From Geomonas anaerohicana (lineage in GTDB: Bacteria > Desulfobacterota > Desulfuromonadia > Geobacterales > Geobacteraceae), in NCBI RefSeq assembly GCF_016458305.1, contig NZ_JAEMHL010000003.1, positions 434,001-498,000 of the forward strand: a DNA stretch of 64,000 nucleotides. The letters run 5' to 3'. Positions within the stretch are counted from its first letter, which is position 1; every line of letters starts with the position of its first letter. The notes beneath the pieces are model-generated. The model searched no databases. It had not been told where the DNA came from and saw nothing but the letters and a program-made list of their open reading frames with translations. Positions 21,110-32,300 of the stretch are shown one piece after another. The position numbers and the translations under genes are program-made.

Positions 21110-23638
21110 ATGGCTGAGAAAGTATCGTTTCGCGACCCGGTCTGCGGGATGGAAGTCGGCGCAGCAGCGCCCCTGTCCGCGACGCATAAAGGGACCACTT
21201 ACAAATTCTGCTCCGCGGGCTGCCTGGAGAAATTTCTTGCCACTCCCGACACCTATCTTGCGCAAGCCGCCGCGCCCGCACCGGCCGAGGCGTCTGCCCC
21301 TGTAGAGCCGCCGGCATCATCTCAGGCGCCTGCACCTGAGCAGGTGGAGCAGTGCGAACTGCCGCTTCTGGGGATGAACTGCGCCGGGTGCGCCGGGCGG
21401 ATCGAGAAGACCTTGAATGCGACGCCCGGCGTCGTGACCGCGGCGGTTAACTTCGCCACCACGCGCGCCACCATCAAGTACGATCCTGATGGAACCAGCC
21501 CGGATACCCTCAAGCAGGTGGTGCGCGACATGGGCTATGACGTCCTGGAGTCCGGCGGCGGAGGGGAGACGGACGAGGCCGGTATGCTGGAGGCGCAGAC
21601 CCAGGTGCACGAGGCGCAGTATCAAAAGAACAAGAAGAAGTTCTTCGTTGCGCTGGCGCTGACTCTTCCGGTGGCCGTTCTAGCCATGGCCGGGCACCTG
21701 GTCCCCGCCTTGGAAGATGCCCTCAATTTCCCGGGCCGGGCCTGGGTGGAGCTGGCTCTAACAACCCCGGTCCTGTTCTGGGCCGGGCGTGAGTTCTTCA
21801 CCGGTGCCTGGGCCGCAGCCAAGCACCGCGTCGCCGATATGAACACGCTGGTTGCTCTGGGCACCTTGTCCGCCTACCTCTTCAGCTTGGTTGCCACCAT
21901 CGCGCCGCAATGGCTGATGGCCGGCGCCAGCGAGGGAGGCGTTGCCGGGCACGGCCACGCCATGGCCTCGCCGGTCGGCGTCTACTACGAGGTGGCCGCC
22001 ATCATCGTTACCCTGATCCTGATGGGGCGCCTCCTGGAAGCCCGGGCGCGCAGCAAGACCAGCGGCGCCATCCACGCCCTCATCGGTCTGCAGCCCAAGC
22101 TGGCCCGCGTCGTTCGCGAGGACAGGGAAGAGGACATCCCGATTGCCGAGGTGGTGCTTGGCGACGTAATCGTCGTGCGTCCCGGTGAAAAGGTGCCGGT
22201 GGACGGCGAGGTTATCGAGGGGGGCTCAGCGGTCGACGAAAGCATGCTGACCGGCGAACCGCTGCCGGTGCACAAGAAAGCCGGCGATACCGTCATCGGC
22301 GCCACCCTGAACAAGACCGGCTCGTTCCGGATGCGCGCCACCCGGATCGGGAAGGACACGGTGCTGCAGCAGATTGTGCGCCTGGTGCAGCAGGCCCAGG
22401 GAAGCAAAGCACCCATCCAGCGCCTGGCCGACCTGATCGCCAGTTACTTCGTCCCCGTGGTGATCAGTCTCGCCATTGCCACCTTCGTGATCTGGTTTGA
22501 TGTCACGCCGCCCGAGACCCGTCTCAACATGGCGGTGCTCACCTTCGTCTCGGTGCTGATCATCGCCTGCCCCTGCGCCCTTGGTCTTGCCACCCCGACC
22601 GCCATCATGGTCGGCACCGGGCGCGGCGCCCAAAGCGGCATCCTGATCAAGGGGGGCGAGGCACTGGAGACCGCACATAAACTCACTACCATCGTCCTGG
22701 ACAAGACCGGCACCATCACCCGCGGCGTCCCTTCGGTGACGGACGTCGATACTTTCGTAGTTGATCGCCGCACCTTATTGCAACTTTCTGCCTCTGCTGA
22801 GGCAGGCAGTGAACATCCGCTGGGTGAGGCAATCGTGCGTTCCGCAGAGGAGGAGGGTATCGACCGGCTGCCGGTGACCGGGTTCAATGCCATCCCAGGT
22901 CATGGCATCGAGGCTGAGGTGGACGGCAAGAAGGTCCTTGTCGGGACCGAACTGCTGCTGACCAACCACGGGATCGCGGTCAATCCTGCCAAAGCGCATG
23001 GGCTGGCAGATGAGGGAAAAACCCCTGTGCTGGTTGCCATCGATGGCAAGTTCGCCGGTGTCATCGCCATTGCCGACCCGATCAAGGAAAGTTCCGCCGC
23101 TGCGGTGAAGCGACTTCACGAGCTGGGGCTCGAGGTGATCATGCTGACCGGCGACAATCGCCGCACCGCCGACTCCATCGCCCGCCAGGTCGGTGTGGAT
23201 CGCGTGGTTGCCGAAGTGCTGCCGGACGGCAAGGGCGAGGAGATCAAGAAGCTCCAGGCGCAGGGCAAGATAGTCGCCATGGTCGGCGACGGCATCAACG
23301 ACGCCCCGGCGCTGGCGCAGGCTGACGTGGGGATCGCCATGGGGAGCGGCACCGACGTGGCCATCGAGGCGGCTGACATCACCCTGGTGCGCGGCGACCT
23401 GAACGGCGTTATCTCCAGCATCGCGCTGTCCCGTGCCACCATCGCCAACATCAAGCAGAACCTGTTCTTCGCCTTCATCTATAACATCCTCGGCATTCCC
23501 ATCGCCGCCGGCATCCTGTACCCGTTCACCGGCTGGCTGTTGAGCCCGATCATCGCTTCACTGACTATGGCGCTCTCATCGGTCAGCGTGGTCACCAATG
23601 CCCTGCGCCTGCGCGGGTTTACTGTAGAGAGGGGGTAA
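21110..23638 (+). CDS. copA: P1B-type copper-exporting ATPase with YHS domain
   Basis: 842 residues from ATG 21110 (a GTG one codon earlier is possible). It pumps Cu(I)/Ag(I) out of the cytoplasm. Order: an N-terminal YHS domain (about 8-50: [15 protein letters not shown]), an Ala/Pro linker, an HMA domain (about 78-145) with GMNCAGC, membrane helices, TGEPLPV, the ion-binding CPC at 487-489, phosphorylated Asp531 in DKTGT, and [10 protein letters not shown] near 725. The membrane HGHAMAS loop is His/Met-rich. It is 21 bases after csoR and two bases before a small HMBD gene. Confidence 0.94.
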   Translation: MAEKVSFRDPVCGMEVGAAAPLSATHKGTTYKFCSAGCLEKFLATPDTYLAQAAAPAPAEASAPVEPPASSQAPAPEQVEQCELPLLGMNCAGCAGRIEKTLNATPGVVTAAVNFATTRATIKYDPDGTSPDTLKQVVRDMGYDVLESGGGGETDEAGMLEAQTQVHEAQYQKNKKKFFVALALTLPVAVLAMAGHLVPALEDALNFPGRAWVELALTTPVLFWAGREFFTGAWAAAKHRVADMNTLVALGTLSAYLFSLVATIAPQWLMAGASEGGVAGHGHAMASPVGVYYEVAAIIVTLILMGRLLEARARSKTSGAIHALIGLQPKLARVVREDREEDIPIAEVVLGDVIVVRPGEKVPVDGEVIEGGSAVDESMLTGEPLPVHKKAGDTVIGATLNKTGSFRMRATRIGKDTVLQQIVRLVQQAQGSKAPIQRLADLIASYFVPVVISLAIATFVIWFDVTPPETRLNMAVLTFVSVLIIACPCALGLATPTAIMVGTGRGAQSGILIKGGEALETAHKLTTIVLDKTGTITRGVPSVTDVDTFVVDRRTLLQLSASAEAGSEHPLGEAIVRSAEEEGIDRLPVTGFNAIPGHGIEAEVDGKKVLVGTELLLTNHGIAVNPAKAHGLADEGKTPVLVAIDGKFAGVIAIADPIKESSAAAVKRLHELGLEVIMLTGDNRRTADSIARQVGVDRVVAEVLPDGKGEEIKKLQAQGKIVAMVGDGINDAPALAQADVGIAMGSGTDVAIEAADITLVRGDLNGVISSIALSRATIANIKQNLFFAFIYNILGIPIAAGILYPFTGWLLSPIIASLTMALSSVSVVTNALRLRGFTVERG

Positions 23639-23640
23639 TC

Positions 23641-23856
23641 ATGGATACCTCGCAGATATTCGTTACCCTGGGCGGCGTCGCCCTGATATCGTTCAACCTC
23701 TGGTTCTTTTTCGGCAAAAAGGCTACGATCAAGCCTGCCACCAAGGGGGAAGTCTACGCCTGCCCGATGCACCCCTGGATCACCAGCGATGACCCGACCG
23801 CCGATTGCTCGATCTGCGGCATGAAGCTGGTCCGCAGCAACGAGGTTGGGAAGTAG
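23641..23856 (+). CDS. Small membrane-anchored heavy-metal-binding-domain protein
   Basis: 71 residues: one membrane helix (about 5-25) and a C-terminal HMBD-type motif YACPMHPW...CSICGMKL (about 39-64) with Cys, Met and His. The same motif opens the CusB homologue at 27668. Two bases after copA, so in the CsoR-controlled transcript. A role as a metal-handing chaperone for CopA is plausible but inferred. Confidence 0.78.
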   Translation: MDTSQIFVTLGGVALISFNLWFFFGKKATIKPATKGEVYACPMHPWITSDDPTADCSICGMKLVRSNEVGK

Positions 23857-23876
23857 TCGGGCAGCGGCCGTGTGTG

Positions 23877-23905
23877 GAATATTCTGCGCACCACGTTGAA
23901 TATTC
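23877..23905 (+). promoter_or_regulatory. Tandem activator boxes, promoter 1
   Basis: Two exact GAATATTC palindromes at 23877-23884 and 23898-23905, 21 bases centre to centre (two helical turns), 80 bases upstream of a sigma-54-like promoter. The same arrangement recurs at 26064 and 32478. Confidence 0.7.
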
Positions 23906-23985
23906 TTCCGCGGCCGTTGTCGTGTCCTGTCCTCGGGCAGGCACCTGTCGCGCTGTTCCAGGCACTTAGGCATTTGCCGCCACTT

Positions 23986-24001
23986 TGGCATGACACTTGA
24001 T
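23986..24001 (+). promoter_or_regulatory. Sigma-54-type promoter 1 (ABC pair)
   Basis: TGGCATGACACTTGAT: the GG and the -12 pair are ten bases apart as required, with GA instead of GC at -12. Expected start near 24012. Confidence 0.6.
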
Positions 24002-24027
24002 AAAGAGCTAGCCGGTAGTCGTTGAAG

Positions 24028-24070
24028 AAGATGCCGCGGGGTTCCGCCTCCTCGGTCCCGCGGCATCTTT
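24028..24070 (+). promoter_or_regulatory. Leader stem-loop before ABC permease
   Basis: AAGATGCCGCGGG (24028-24040) pairs perfectly with CCCGCGGCATCTT (24057-24069), followed by a short T run. It lies between the predicted start of transcription and the ribosome site, so it could act as an attenuator or mRNA stabiliser. Confidence 0.6.
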
Positions 24071-24093
24071 CAAACCCGCAGCACGGAGACACG

Positions 24094-25254
24094 ATGAAAC
24101 TGCACACCATCTCGATCAACAACCTGAAGCGCCGCAAGGCCAAGATGGCCTTCCTGACCATCGGCCTCATGGTCGGCATCGCTACCATCGTGACCCTGGT
24201 CACCCTGACCCGTTCCATGTCCAACGACATCGAACGCAAGATGGACGAGTTCGGCGCCAACATCCTGATCACCCCGCAGAGTAACGGCCTGTCCATGAAC
24301 TACGGCGGCATCAACCTGGGCGGCGTCACCTTCGATCAGCGCGAGATCAAGCAGGAAGACCTCGACAAGGTCCGCAAAATCAAGAACAACAGGAACATCT
24401 CGGCGATCTCCCCCAAAGTCCTTGGCGGCGTCAAGGTCGGCACCCACGACGTGTTGCTGGTCGGGGTGGACTTCCCGGCCGAGCTCAAGATGAAACAGTG
24501 GTGGCAGATTTTCGGCAGCGAACCCAAGGGGGACAACGAGGTGCTGTTGGGGAGCGACGCCTCCAATACCCTCAACGCGACCTCGGGCGACAACATCGAG
24601 ATCAAGGGGGAGCAGTTCAAGGTGGCCGGCGTTTTGAACCAGACCGGCTCGCAGGATGATTCCCTGGTCTTCGTCACGCTCCCGAAAGCACAGAAGATCC
24701 TGGGCAAGGAAGGGAAGATTACCATGGCCGAGGTGGCTGCCCTCTGCTCCGGCTGCCCGATTAGCGACATGGTGAACCAGATTGCCGAACTGCTGCCGGA
24801 CAGCAAGGTCTCCGCCATCCAGCAGGTGGTGGCCGGGCGCCTGAAGGCGCTGGACCAGTTCAAGCGCTTCTCCTACGCCATGGCCAGCGTGGTCGTCTTC
24901 ATCGGTTCGCTCATCGTCTTCGTGACCATGATGGGGAGCGTGAACGAGCGCACCACCGAGATCGGCGTGTTCCGCGCCATCGGTTTCAGGAAGAGCCATA
25001 TCATGCGCATCATCCTGCTGGAGGCCGCGCTGGTGAGCCTCCTGGCTGGCATCCTCGGTTACGCGGCGGGTATGGGGGGCGCCAAACTGGCACTCCCGTT
25101 CATGGCGGAAACCAAGAACGCGCACCTGGTCTGGGACACCACGATCGCCTTTGGCTCTATCGCGCTGGCGCTGCTCCTTGGCATCCTGGCCAGTCTCTAC
25201 CCGGCGCTGCACGCCAGCAAGATGGACCCGACCGAAGCCCTGCGGGCGCTTTAA
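24094..25254 (+). CDS. MacB/FtsX-type ABC transporter permease
   Basis: 386 residues from ATG 24094 (CACGGAGA upstream; a longer reading starts inside the leader hairpin). One N-terminal membrane helix (about 18-40), a large periplasmic domain (about 45-255) and three C-terminal helices (about 265-380), the MacB-like layout. The periplasmic domain carries a CSGCP motif near residue 227, a possible metal or redox site. With the ATPase at 25266 it forms a two-gene tripartite-type or lipoprotein-export transporter; substrate unknown. Its sigma-54 promoter and neighbours point to envelope metal stress. Confidence 0.85.
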   Translation: MKLHTISINNLKRRKAKMAFLTIGLMVGIATIVTLVTLTRSMSNDIERKMDEFGANILITPQSNGLSMNYGGINLGGVTFDQREIKQEDLDKVRKIKNNRNISAISPKVLGGVKVGTHDVLLVGVDFPAELKMKQWWQIFGSEPKGDNEVLLGSDASNTLNATSGDNIEIKGEQFKVAGVLNQTGSQDDSLVFVTLPKAQKILGKEGKITMAEVAALCSGCPISDMVNQIAELLPDSKVSAIQQVVAGRLKALDQFKRFSYAMASVVVFIGSLIVFVTMMGSVNERTTEIGVFRAIGFRKSHIMRIILLEAALVSLLAGILGYAAGMGGAKLALPFMAETKNAHLVWDTTIAFGSIALALLLGILASLYPALHASKMDPTEALRAL

Positions 25255-25265
25255 GAGAGGACGAC

Positions 25266-25934
<669 letters not shown>

Positions 25935-26063
25935 ATTTAGTAGAACTTGCTGAGTCGCCCCAAAATCTGGGGAGCACACACTTCTTATACTTCGTGCTCT
26001 TCAGATTTTTCTTTTTATGCCGATTTTCTGTGAATGAAAAAGTAAATGGTGCCGATATGTGTA

Positions 26064-26092
26064 TAATATTCCACGGTAACTGCCGAATATCC
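26064..26092 (+). promoter_or_regulatory. Tandem activator boxes, promoter 2
   Basis: TAATATTC at 26064-26071 and GAATATCC at 26085-26092: one mismatch each from GAATATTC, again exactly 21 bases apart, 58 bases before the sigma-54-like promoter of the cusCBA operon. The second box is followed by TTC, as at promoter 1. Confidence 0.65.
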
Positions 26093-26150
26093 TTCTGGGA
26101 TTTTGTATGAGTCGCTGGCAAAAATGCGGTAAAACAGGCACTTAAAAAAC

Positions 26151-26166
26151 GGGCACGGATCGTGTA
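26151..26166 (+). promoter_or_regulatory. Sigma-54-type promoter 2 (cusCBA)
   Basis: GGGCACGGATCGTGTA: the -24 GGCACG is perfect and ten bases separate GG from GT (GC in the consensus). About 40 bases upstream of the tolC-like start codon. Confidence 0.6.
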
Positions 26167-26206
26167 AACCCATTGTGAAAGCTACCGCCACGTTTCTGGA
26201 GTCACC

Positions 26207-27484
26207 ATGAAATACCGGCTTTTCCCGCTGTACCTTTTGTTAACCGTCCTGATGACCGCCCCTGCGGTTCTCGCAGAAGACACAAAGCCCGCCACCGAAA
26301 ACCTTGACCAGCTTGTGCAGGCTGCTCTGGGCAATAACCCGGAACTGAAGTCGACGTCGGCCCGCTGGGAGATGTACAAGAGCCGCATCAAGCAGGCCGG
26401 TGCCCTGGAAGATCCCATGCTGATGCTGAAGCTGCAGAACATGATCGTCACCGATCCATTGAGCTTCAACAAGGATTCCATGACCCAGAAGGTGGTGGGC
26501 ATCAGTCAGCTGATCCCCTTCGCCGGCAAGAGAAAGCTCAAGGAAGACATCGCCGCCGCCGAGGCCGAGACCTATCGCTGGAGTGTCGAGGAGCGCAAGC
26601 TCGAACTGACCCGGATGGTGCGTGAGGCGTACTACCAGGTCTACTTCATCGATAAATCCCTTGCCATCATCGATAAGAACATCAAGATCCTCGACGACTT
26701 CATCACCCTGGCCCAGACCAAGTACTCGGTCGGGCAGGGCGCGCAGCAGGACATCTACAAGGCGCTTCTCGAGCGGTCCAAAATGCTGGACATGAAAATA
26801 TCACTGGAGCAGCAGCGCAGGAGTCTCGAGGTGAGCCTCAACTCGCTGCTGAATCGCCCCCAGAGCACCAAGGTCGGCGCCGTTCCCGATTTCAAGCTGA
26901 CTCCCTTCACCTACACCCCTGAACAATTGGTCGACATGGCCGAGGAAAACCGCCCGCAACTCAAGGCGGTCAAGGCGCAGATCGAGAAGGGGAGGGCGGG
27001 GCACATGCTGGCGCAGAAGGAGTCCTACCCCGACTTCAATGTCTCCTTCGAATACATGCAGCGCCAGAAGGCCATGGGGAGCGACGGTTCCGACATGTAC
27101 TCGCTGGGCGTAACCTTCAATCTTCCCATTCAAAAGGAGCGCCGCGCTGCCATGCGGGCCGAGTCTTCCTCGGAGATCAACATGGCCAGCGAGGAGTTGA
27201 ACGGCGCGCGCAACACCATTTCTTCGGGGGTGAATGATCTGCTGGCGCAGCTGGAGCGGCGCAGGAAGCTGATCGACCTGTACACCACCGGCATCATCCC
27301 GCAGGCCGAGCAGTCGCTGGAGTCGGCAGTCATCGGTTACCGGGTCAACAAGGTGGACTTCCTGACCCTGCTGGACAACCGGGTCACCCTGTTCAACTAC
27401 GAGCGCGAATACTACGACTCCATGGCCGATTACCAGATGAAGCTGGCCCAGCTCGAAGCCCTGGTCGGCAAGGACCTGCAGTAG
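26207..27484 (+). CDS. cusC: TolC-family outer-membrane efflux protein (CusC-like)
   Basis: 425 residues. Signal peptide 1-23 (VLA cleavage). Two repeats of the outer-membrane efflux domain with long heptad-rich helices, e.g. EDPMLMLKLQNM near residue 67 and the later VDFLTLLDNRVTLFNYEREYYDSMADYQMKLAQLEALVG that closes the family. It forms the outer-membrane duct for the CusBA pump encoded downstream. An HMBD-bearing CusB and Met-conserved CusA make copper/silver the likely substrate. Confidence 0.87.
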   Translation: MKYRLFPLYLLLTVLMTAPAVLAEDTKPATENLDQLVQAALGNNPELKSTSARWEMYKSRIKQAGALEDPMLMLKLQNMIVTDPLSFNKDSMTQKVVGISQLIPFAGKRKLKEDIAAAEAETYRWSVEERKLELTRMVREAYYQVYFIDKSLAIIDKNIKILDDFITLAQTKYSVGQGAQQDIYKALLERSKMLDMKISLEQQRRSLEVSLNSLLNRPQSTKVGAVPDFKLTPFTYTPEQLVDMAEENRPQLKAVKAQIEKGRAGHMLAQKESYPDFNVSFEYMQRQKAMGSDGSDMYSLGVTFNLPIQKERRAAMRAESSSEINMASEELNGARNTISSGVNDLLAQLERRRKLIDLYTTGIIPQAEQSLESAVIGYRVNKVDFLTLLDNRVTLFNYEREYYDSMADYQMKLAQLEALVGKDLQ

Positions 27485-27487
27485 CTA

Positions 27488-27580
27488 TAGCTCCTCCCCC
27501 CGGAGGGGGGAGGTTGGGAGGGGGGAGCCCCCAAGGTAACGATCCCCCTCCCTGTCCCTCCCCCTCCGGGGGAGGGGACG
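27488..27580. repeat. G/C-block intergenic repeat, paired copy
   Basis: CTCCTCCCCCCGGAGGGGGG on the left and CCCTCCCCCTCCGGGGGAGG on the right, inverted. Lies within the cusCBA operon, between tolC-like and cusB-like genes. No promoter seen in the remaining bases to 27667. Confidence 0.7.
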
Positions 27581-27667
27581 TGACAGCATATTATGTTGTA
27601 AAAGCAGCATGTTTCCCCGGTTGACCGCTGCAATTTATTTAATTTCTACCCCGCGAGGTATTTACTC

Positions 27668-29074
27668 ATGAACAAAAGCGTCAAGGTCGCAATCCCCGTC
27701 GTCCTGATCCTGGTTGCCGCGGCAGCCGGTGGAGGTTACTACCTGTGGCAGCAGAAGCACCAGGCGCCGGCCGGCAAGGAAAAAGCGGCCCAGGGGCAGG
27801 TGCTCTACACCTGCGCCATGCACCCTTTCATCATCAAGGACAAGCCCGGGGTCTGCCCCATCTGCGGGATGCAGCTGATCAAGAAGGTCGAGGGGACCCA
27901 GGCCAGCGCCGAGGAGCAGAAGATGCTCGGGCACGTCTCGCTGTCGCCGACCCAGTCGGTCATGGCCAACGTTGCCACGGTGCCGGCCGAGTACGCACCG
28001 CTTTCCAAGGAGATCAACGCCGTCGGCATCGTGCAGTACGACCAGTCCAAGCAGGCCAAGGTGACCGCCTGGGTGGCAGGGCGCATCGACAAGCTCAATG
28101 TGAGCACGGTGGGCGCCTTCGTCTCCAAGGGAAGACCGGTGGCGGAGATCTATTCCCCCGACCTGGTCGCTGCGCAGCAGGAATACCTGCTGGCCTTGAG
28201 AAGCCGTGAGCAGTTCAAGAAATCCACCATCGACGCCATCTCCCAAGGTGGTGAAGGTCTGGTGGCATCGGCGCGCCAGAGGCTCAAGCTCCTGGGGGTG
28301 AAGGACGAGCAGATCGCCGGGCTGGAAAAGGCCGGGCATCCCAATATCAAGCTCCCCATCTACACGCCGCTTTCCGGGGTGGTGATCGAAAAGGTGGTCC
28401 AGGAAGGGCAGTACGTGAATATGGGCGATCCGCTCTTCAATATCGCCGACCTCTCCACCGTCTGGGTCGACGTCGAGGTCTACGAGAACGAGTTCAGCTT
28501 CGTGAAGATGGGGCAGCGGGTGGAGATCGTCTCCCAGTCGTATCCCGGTAAGACCTTCGCCGGTCGTGTCTCCTTCATCTATCCCTTCCTCGATCCCAAG
28601 ACCCGTACCGTGAAGGTGAGGGTGGAGATGGGGAACCCCGGCCTCAAGCTGAAGCCGGACATGTTCGTCAATGCCTCCATCAAGGCGCCGCTGGGGAGCG
28701 CGCTGGTTGTGCCGGCGACAGCACTGATGGACACCGGCAAGCGCCAGGTGGTGTGGGTGGAGTCCCAGCCCGGCATGTTCGAGCCGCATGACGTCCAGGT
28801 GGGCGCCCGCGTCGGGGACAAGGTGCAGATCCTGTCCGGTCTGAAGCAGGGTGACAAGGTGGCGGCTTCGGGCGGCTACCTGATCGATTCCGAATCGCAG
28901 CTTGCCGGCGGTAGCGGTGGCGGCGGCCACGAAGGGCATGCCGGCGGAGCTGCCGCTCCCGGCGCTGCCACGGCCCCTGGTGCAGCAGGTCAGCACCAGG
29001 GGCACGGCGCCCCGGCCGCACCCGCCGCACCCAAAAAGGGCGGCGGCATGGATATGGGCGACATGAAGATGTAG
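27668..29074 (+). CDS. cusB: RND efflux periplasmic adaptor (CusB-like) with N-terminal HMBD
   Basis: 468 residues. N-terminal membrane anchor (about 7-28), a heavy-metal-binding motif YTCAMHPF...CPICGMQL (about 47-70), then the membrane-fusion-protein body: lipoyl-like halves (AGRIDKLNVSTVGAFVSKGRPVAEIYSPDL near 137 and PLSGVVIEKVVQEGQYVNMGDPLFNIADLSTVWVDVEV split across residues 235-275), beta-barrel and membrane-proximal domain. The tail (about 410-468) is Gly/His/Ala/Pro-rich with a final MDMGDMKM, another metal-binding candidate. In E. coli CusB methionines of the N-terminus pass Cu(I) to CusA; the HMBD may serve that role here. Confidence 0.9.
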   Translation: MNKSVKVAIPVVLILVAAAAGGGYYLWQQKHQAPAGKEKAAQGQVLYTCAMHPFIIKDKPGVCPICGMQLIKKVEGTQASAEEQKMLGHVSLSPTQSVMANVATVPAEYAPLSKEINAVGIVQYDQSKQAKVTAWVAGRIDKLNVSTVGAFVSKGRPVAEIYSPDLVAAQQEYLLALRSREQFKKSTIDAISQGGEGLVASARQRLKLLGVKDEQIAGLEKAGHPNIKLPIYTPLSGVVIEKVVQEGQYVNMGDPLFNIADLSTVWVDVEVYENEFSFVKMGQRVEIVSQSYPGKTFAGRVSFIYPFLDPKTRTVKVRVEMGNPGLKLKPDMFVNASIKAPLGSALVVPATALMDTGKRQVVWVESQPGMFEPHDVQVGARVGDKVQILSGLKQGDKVAASGGYLIDSESQLAGGSGGGGHEGHAGGAAAPGAATAPGAAGQHQGHGAPAAPAAPKKGGGMDMGDMKM

Positions 29075-29083
29075 TTGTTAACT

Positions 29084-29288
29084 CGTTCCCAAGCTCCAGC
29101 TTGGGACGCACCGCCATCTCAAAGCTCCAGCTTAGAATCGGAAACGGACCTGAGAAATTTTGCTTCGCAAAGTGTGAAGCTGGAGCTTCACGGAGCTGTT
29201 ACGTTCCCAAGCAGGAGCTTGGGAACGAGGTTAAGCAGGAGCTTGGGAACGAGGTTAAGCAGGAGCTTGGGAACGAGGTTAAGCAGGA
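29084..29288. repeat. AAGC-GGAGCTT hairpin cluster between cusB and cusA
   Basis: Palindromic units of the form GTTCCCAAGC-nn-AGCTTGGGAAC: one at 29084-29108, a reduced one at 29121-29135, GTGAAGCTGGAGCTTCAC at 29174-29191, then three tandem 24-base units (29209-29232, 29233-29256, 29257-29280) and a partial fourth. Each unit can fold alone. There are no spacers, so it is not a CRISPR array. The block lies inside the operon, 50 bases before the cusA start. Confidence 0.85.
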
Positions 29289-29337
29289 TCTGGTTCACGA
29301 ACGGCATTGTTTTTATTGTTCTCCTTGAGGGGTTTAC

Positions 29338-32300
29338 ATGATTGAAAAGATCATCGAATATTCCGCCCGCAACCGGGTGATAGTGCTGATGCTGTTCGCC
29401 CTGCTGATAGCCTGGGGCGTCTGGGCGGTCTACAAGACCCCGGTGGATGCGATACCGGATCTCTCGGACAACCAGGTCATCGTTTTTACCGATTATCCGG
29501 GGCGCTCACCGCAGGTAGTCGAGGACCAGGTCACCTATCCGCTGGCGGTCAACCTGCAGGGGCTGCCGCAGGTGCGCGCCGTGCGTGCTTCCTCCGCCTT
29601 CGGCTTCTCCATGATCTACGTGATCTTCGAGGACAAGGCGGACATCTACTGGGCCAGGACCCGCGTCCTGGAGCGCCTGAACTACGCTGCCAGCCTGCTG
29701 CCGCAGGGCGTCGTGCCGACCCTCGGCCCGGACGGCACCGGCGTCGGCCACGTCTTCTGGTACACGCTGGAAGGGAAGGGGTACGACCTCGAGCAGCTGC
29801 GGACACTGCAGGACTGGTTCGTGCGCTACCAGTTGAACACGGTGCCGGGCGTGGCCGAGGTCGCCTCCATCGGCGGTTTCGTGCGCGAGTACCAGGTCGA
29901 TCTCGACCCCAACCGCCTCTTTGCCTACAACATCAAGGTGGGACAGGTTGCCGATGCCATCAAGAAGTCCAACAACGACGTCGGCGGCAGGCTTCTGGAG
30001 CAGGCCGATGCCGAGTACCTGATCCGTGGCCGCGGCTACGTGAAGTCCACCGCGGACCTGGAAAACATCGTGGTCGGCGCCGACATGCGCGGCACGCCCA
30101 TCTACGTGAAGAACCTGGGCACCGTGCAGCTGGGCGGCGCGATCCGGCGCGGCATGCTGGACATGAACGGGCAGGGCGAGGCCGTGGGCGGCATCGTGGT
30201 CATGCGATACGGCGAGAACGCCAAAGACGTCATCGACCGGGTCAAGGAGAAGATCGTTTCGCTGGAGAAGGGGCTCCCGCCCGGCGTCAAGATCATGGTC
30301 TCCTATGACCGTAGCGATCTGATCGAGCGCGCCATCCACACTTTGAAGCACTCGCTGATCGAGGAATCGGTCGTGGTGTCGCTGGTCATCCTGGTGTTCC
30401 TGCTTCACTTCCAGAGCGCCATGGTCATCGTGCTCACGCTCCCGATCGCCGTGCTGATCTCGTTCATCACCATGAAGCTGATGGGCGTCACGTCCAACAT
30501 CATGTCGCTGGGCGGCATCGCCATCGCCATCGGCGTCCTGGTCGACGCCGGCGTCATCATGGTAGAAAACTGCTACCGCCACCTCTCCGAGATGCCGCCC
30601 GAAGAACGCAAAGAGAAGCGCCTGGACGTCATCATTACCTCGGCCAAGCAGGTTGGGCGCGCCATCTTCTTCTCGCTGGCCATCATCATTCTCTCCTTCG
30701 TGCCGGTGTTCCTGCTCGAAGGGCAGGAAGGCAAGATGTTCCATCCCCTTGCCTTCACCAAGACCTTCTCCATGATGGGGTCGGCCTTCATCGCCATCAC
30801 GCTGGTGCCGGTCCTCATGTACTTCCTGATGCGCGGCAAGATGCCTCCGGAGAGCTCGAACCCGGTTTCATCTTTCTTCATCAAGCTCTACTCCCCGGTG
30901 ATCCGGTGGGTGCTCAAGTGGAAGAAGACCACCATCGCGCTGAACGTGTTGGCGCTGGCCATCGCCATCCCCATGTTCATGAGCATCGGCAGCGAGTTCA
31001 TGCCGCCCCTGGATGAGGGCTCGCTGCTCTACATGCCGGTGACACTGCCCAATATCTCCATCAACGAGGCCAAGCGCCTGATCCAGGTGCAGGACACCGT
31101 GATCAAGAGCGTGCCCGAGGTGGAGCACGTGCTGGGCAAGGTTGGACGCGCCGAGACCTCCACCGACCCCGCGCCCGTCTCCATGTTCGAGAGCATCATC
31201 ATCCTGAAGCCCAAGGAGAAGTGGCGTCCGGGCATCACGAAGGCCGATATCGTGGCGGAGCTGGACGGCAAGCTACAGCAGATCGGGGTCAGAAACGGCT
31301 GGACCCAGCCGATCATCAACCGTATCAACATGCTCTCCACCGGCGTGCGTACCGACCTGGGCGTCAAGATCTTCGGCTCCGACCTCAACGTGCTGAAGGA
31401 CCTCGCGGTGCAGGCCGAGGGGATCCTGAAGACCGTGCCGGGCGCTGCGGACGTCGTCGCCGAGCGAGTCACCGGCGGCAACTACATCGACATCGACATC
31501 GACCGCGAAGCCGCGGCACGCTACGGCGTCTCGGTGGGGGACATTCAGGAAGTCATTTCCACCGCCCTGGGCGGTGAGATGCTCTCCACCTCGGTGGAAG
31601 GGCGCAACCGTTTCCCGATCCGCCTGCGCTACATGCGCGAGATGCGCAGCGACATCCCGTCCATTCAGCGCATCCTGGTTTCCGGCATGGAGGGGGCGCA
31701 GGTGCCGCTCTCGCTGGTGACCAAGCTGAAGGTTTCCACCGGTGCCCCCGAGATCAACAGCGAAGGCGGTCTCTTGCGCTCCATCGTCTTCCTCAACGTG
31801 CGCGGCCGCGACATGGGTGGCTTCGTCAACGAGGCCAAGACGGTGCTGGAGAAGCAGATGAAACTCCCCCCGGGCTACTACGTCGCCTGGTCCGGACAGT
31901 GGGAGAACCAGGTGCGCGCCAAGGCGCGGCTGCAGATGCTGGTTCCGGCCGGGATCCTGATCATCTTCATCCTGCTCTACTTCACCTTCCACTCCGCGCT
32001 GGAGGCGAGCATGGTCATGCTCTCGGTGCCGTTCGCGCTGGTGGGCGGGGTCTACCTTGTGAAACTGCTCGGCTACAATATGTCGGTTGCCGTCTGGGTC
32101 GGCTTCATCGCCCTCTATGGTATTGCCGTCGAGACCGGCGTCGTGATGGTCATCTACCTGCACGAGGCGCTGGACAAGAAGCTCCTCAAGGGGCCGGTCA
32201 CCGAGCAGGATATCTATGACGCCACCTTTGAGGGGGCGGTGCTGAGGCTGCGGCCCAAGCTGATGACGGTTGCCGTCGCTCTCCTCGGCCTGGTCCCCAT

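Noticed and set aside
26116-26131. CTGGCAAAAATGCGGT as the sigma-54 promoter of cusCBA
   Set aside because: The -12 half does not match at the required spacing; GGGCACGGATCGTGTA at 26151 is better.
29209-29288. Tandem 24-bp repeats as a CRISPR array
   Set aside because: Units are directly adjacent without spacers and no cas gene is near; they are hairpin repeats.
29075-29341. Open frames across the cusB-cusA gap
   Set aside because: They are translations of the 24-bp repeat, which is a multiple of three and so stays open by chance.
29356-29363. GAATATTC inside the start of cusA as a further activator box
   Set aside because: It is single, without a partner 21 bp away or a sigma-54 promoter, and is explained by the coding sequence.
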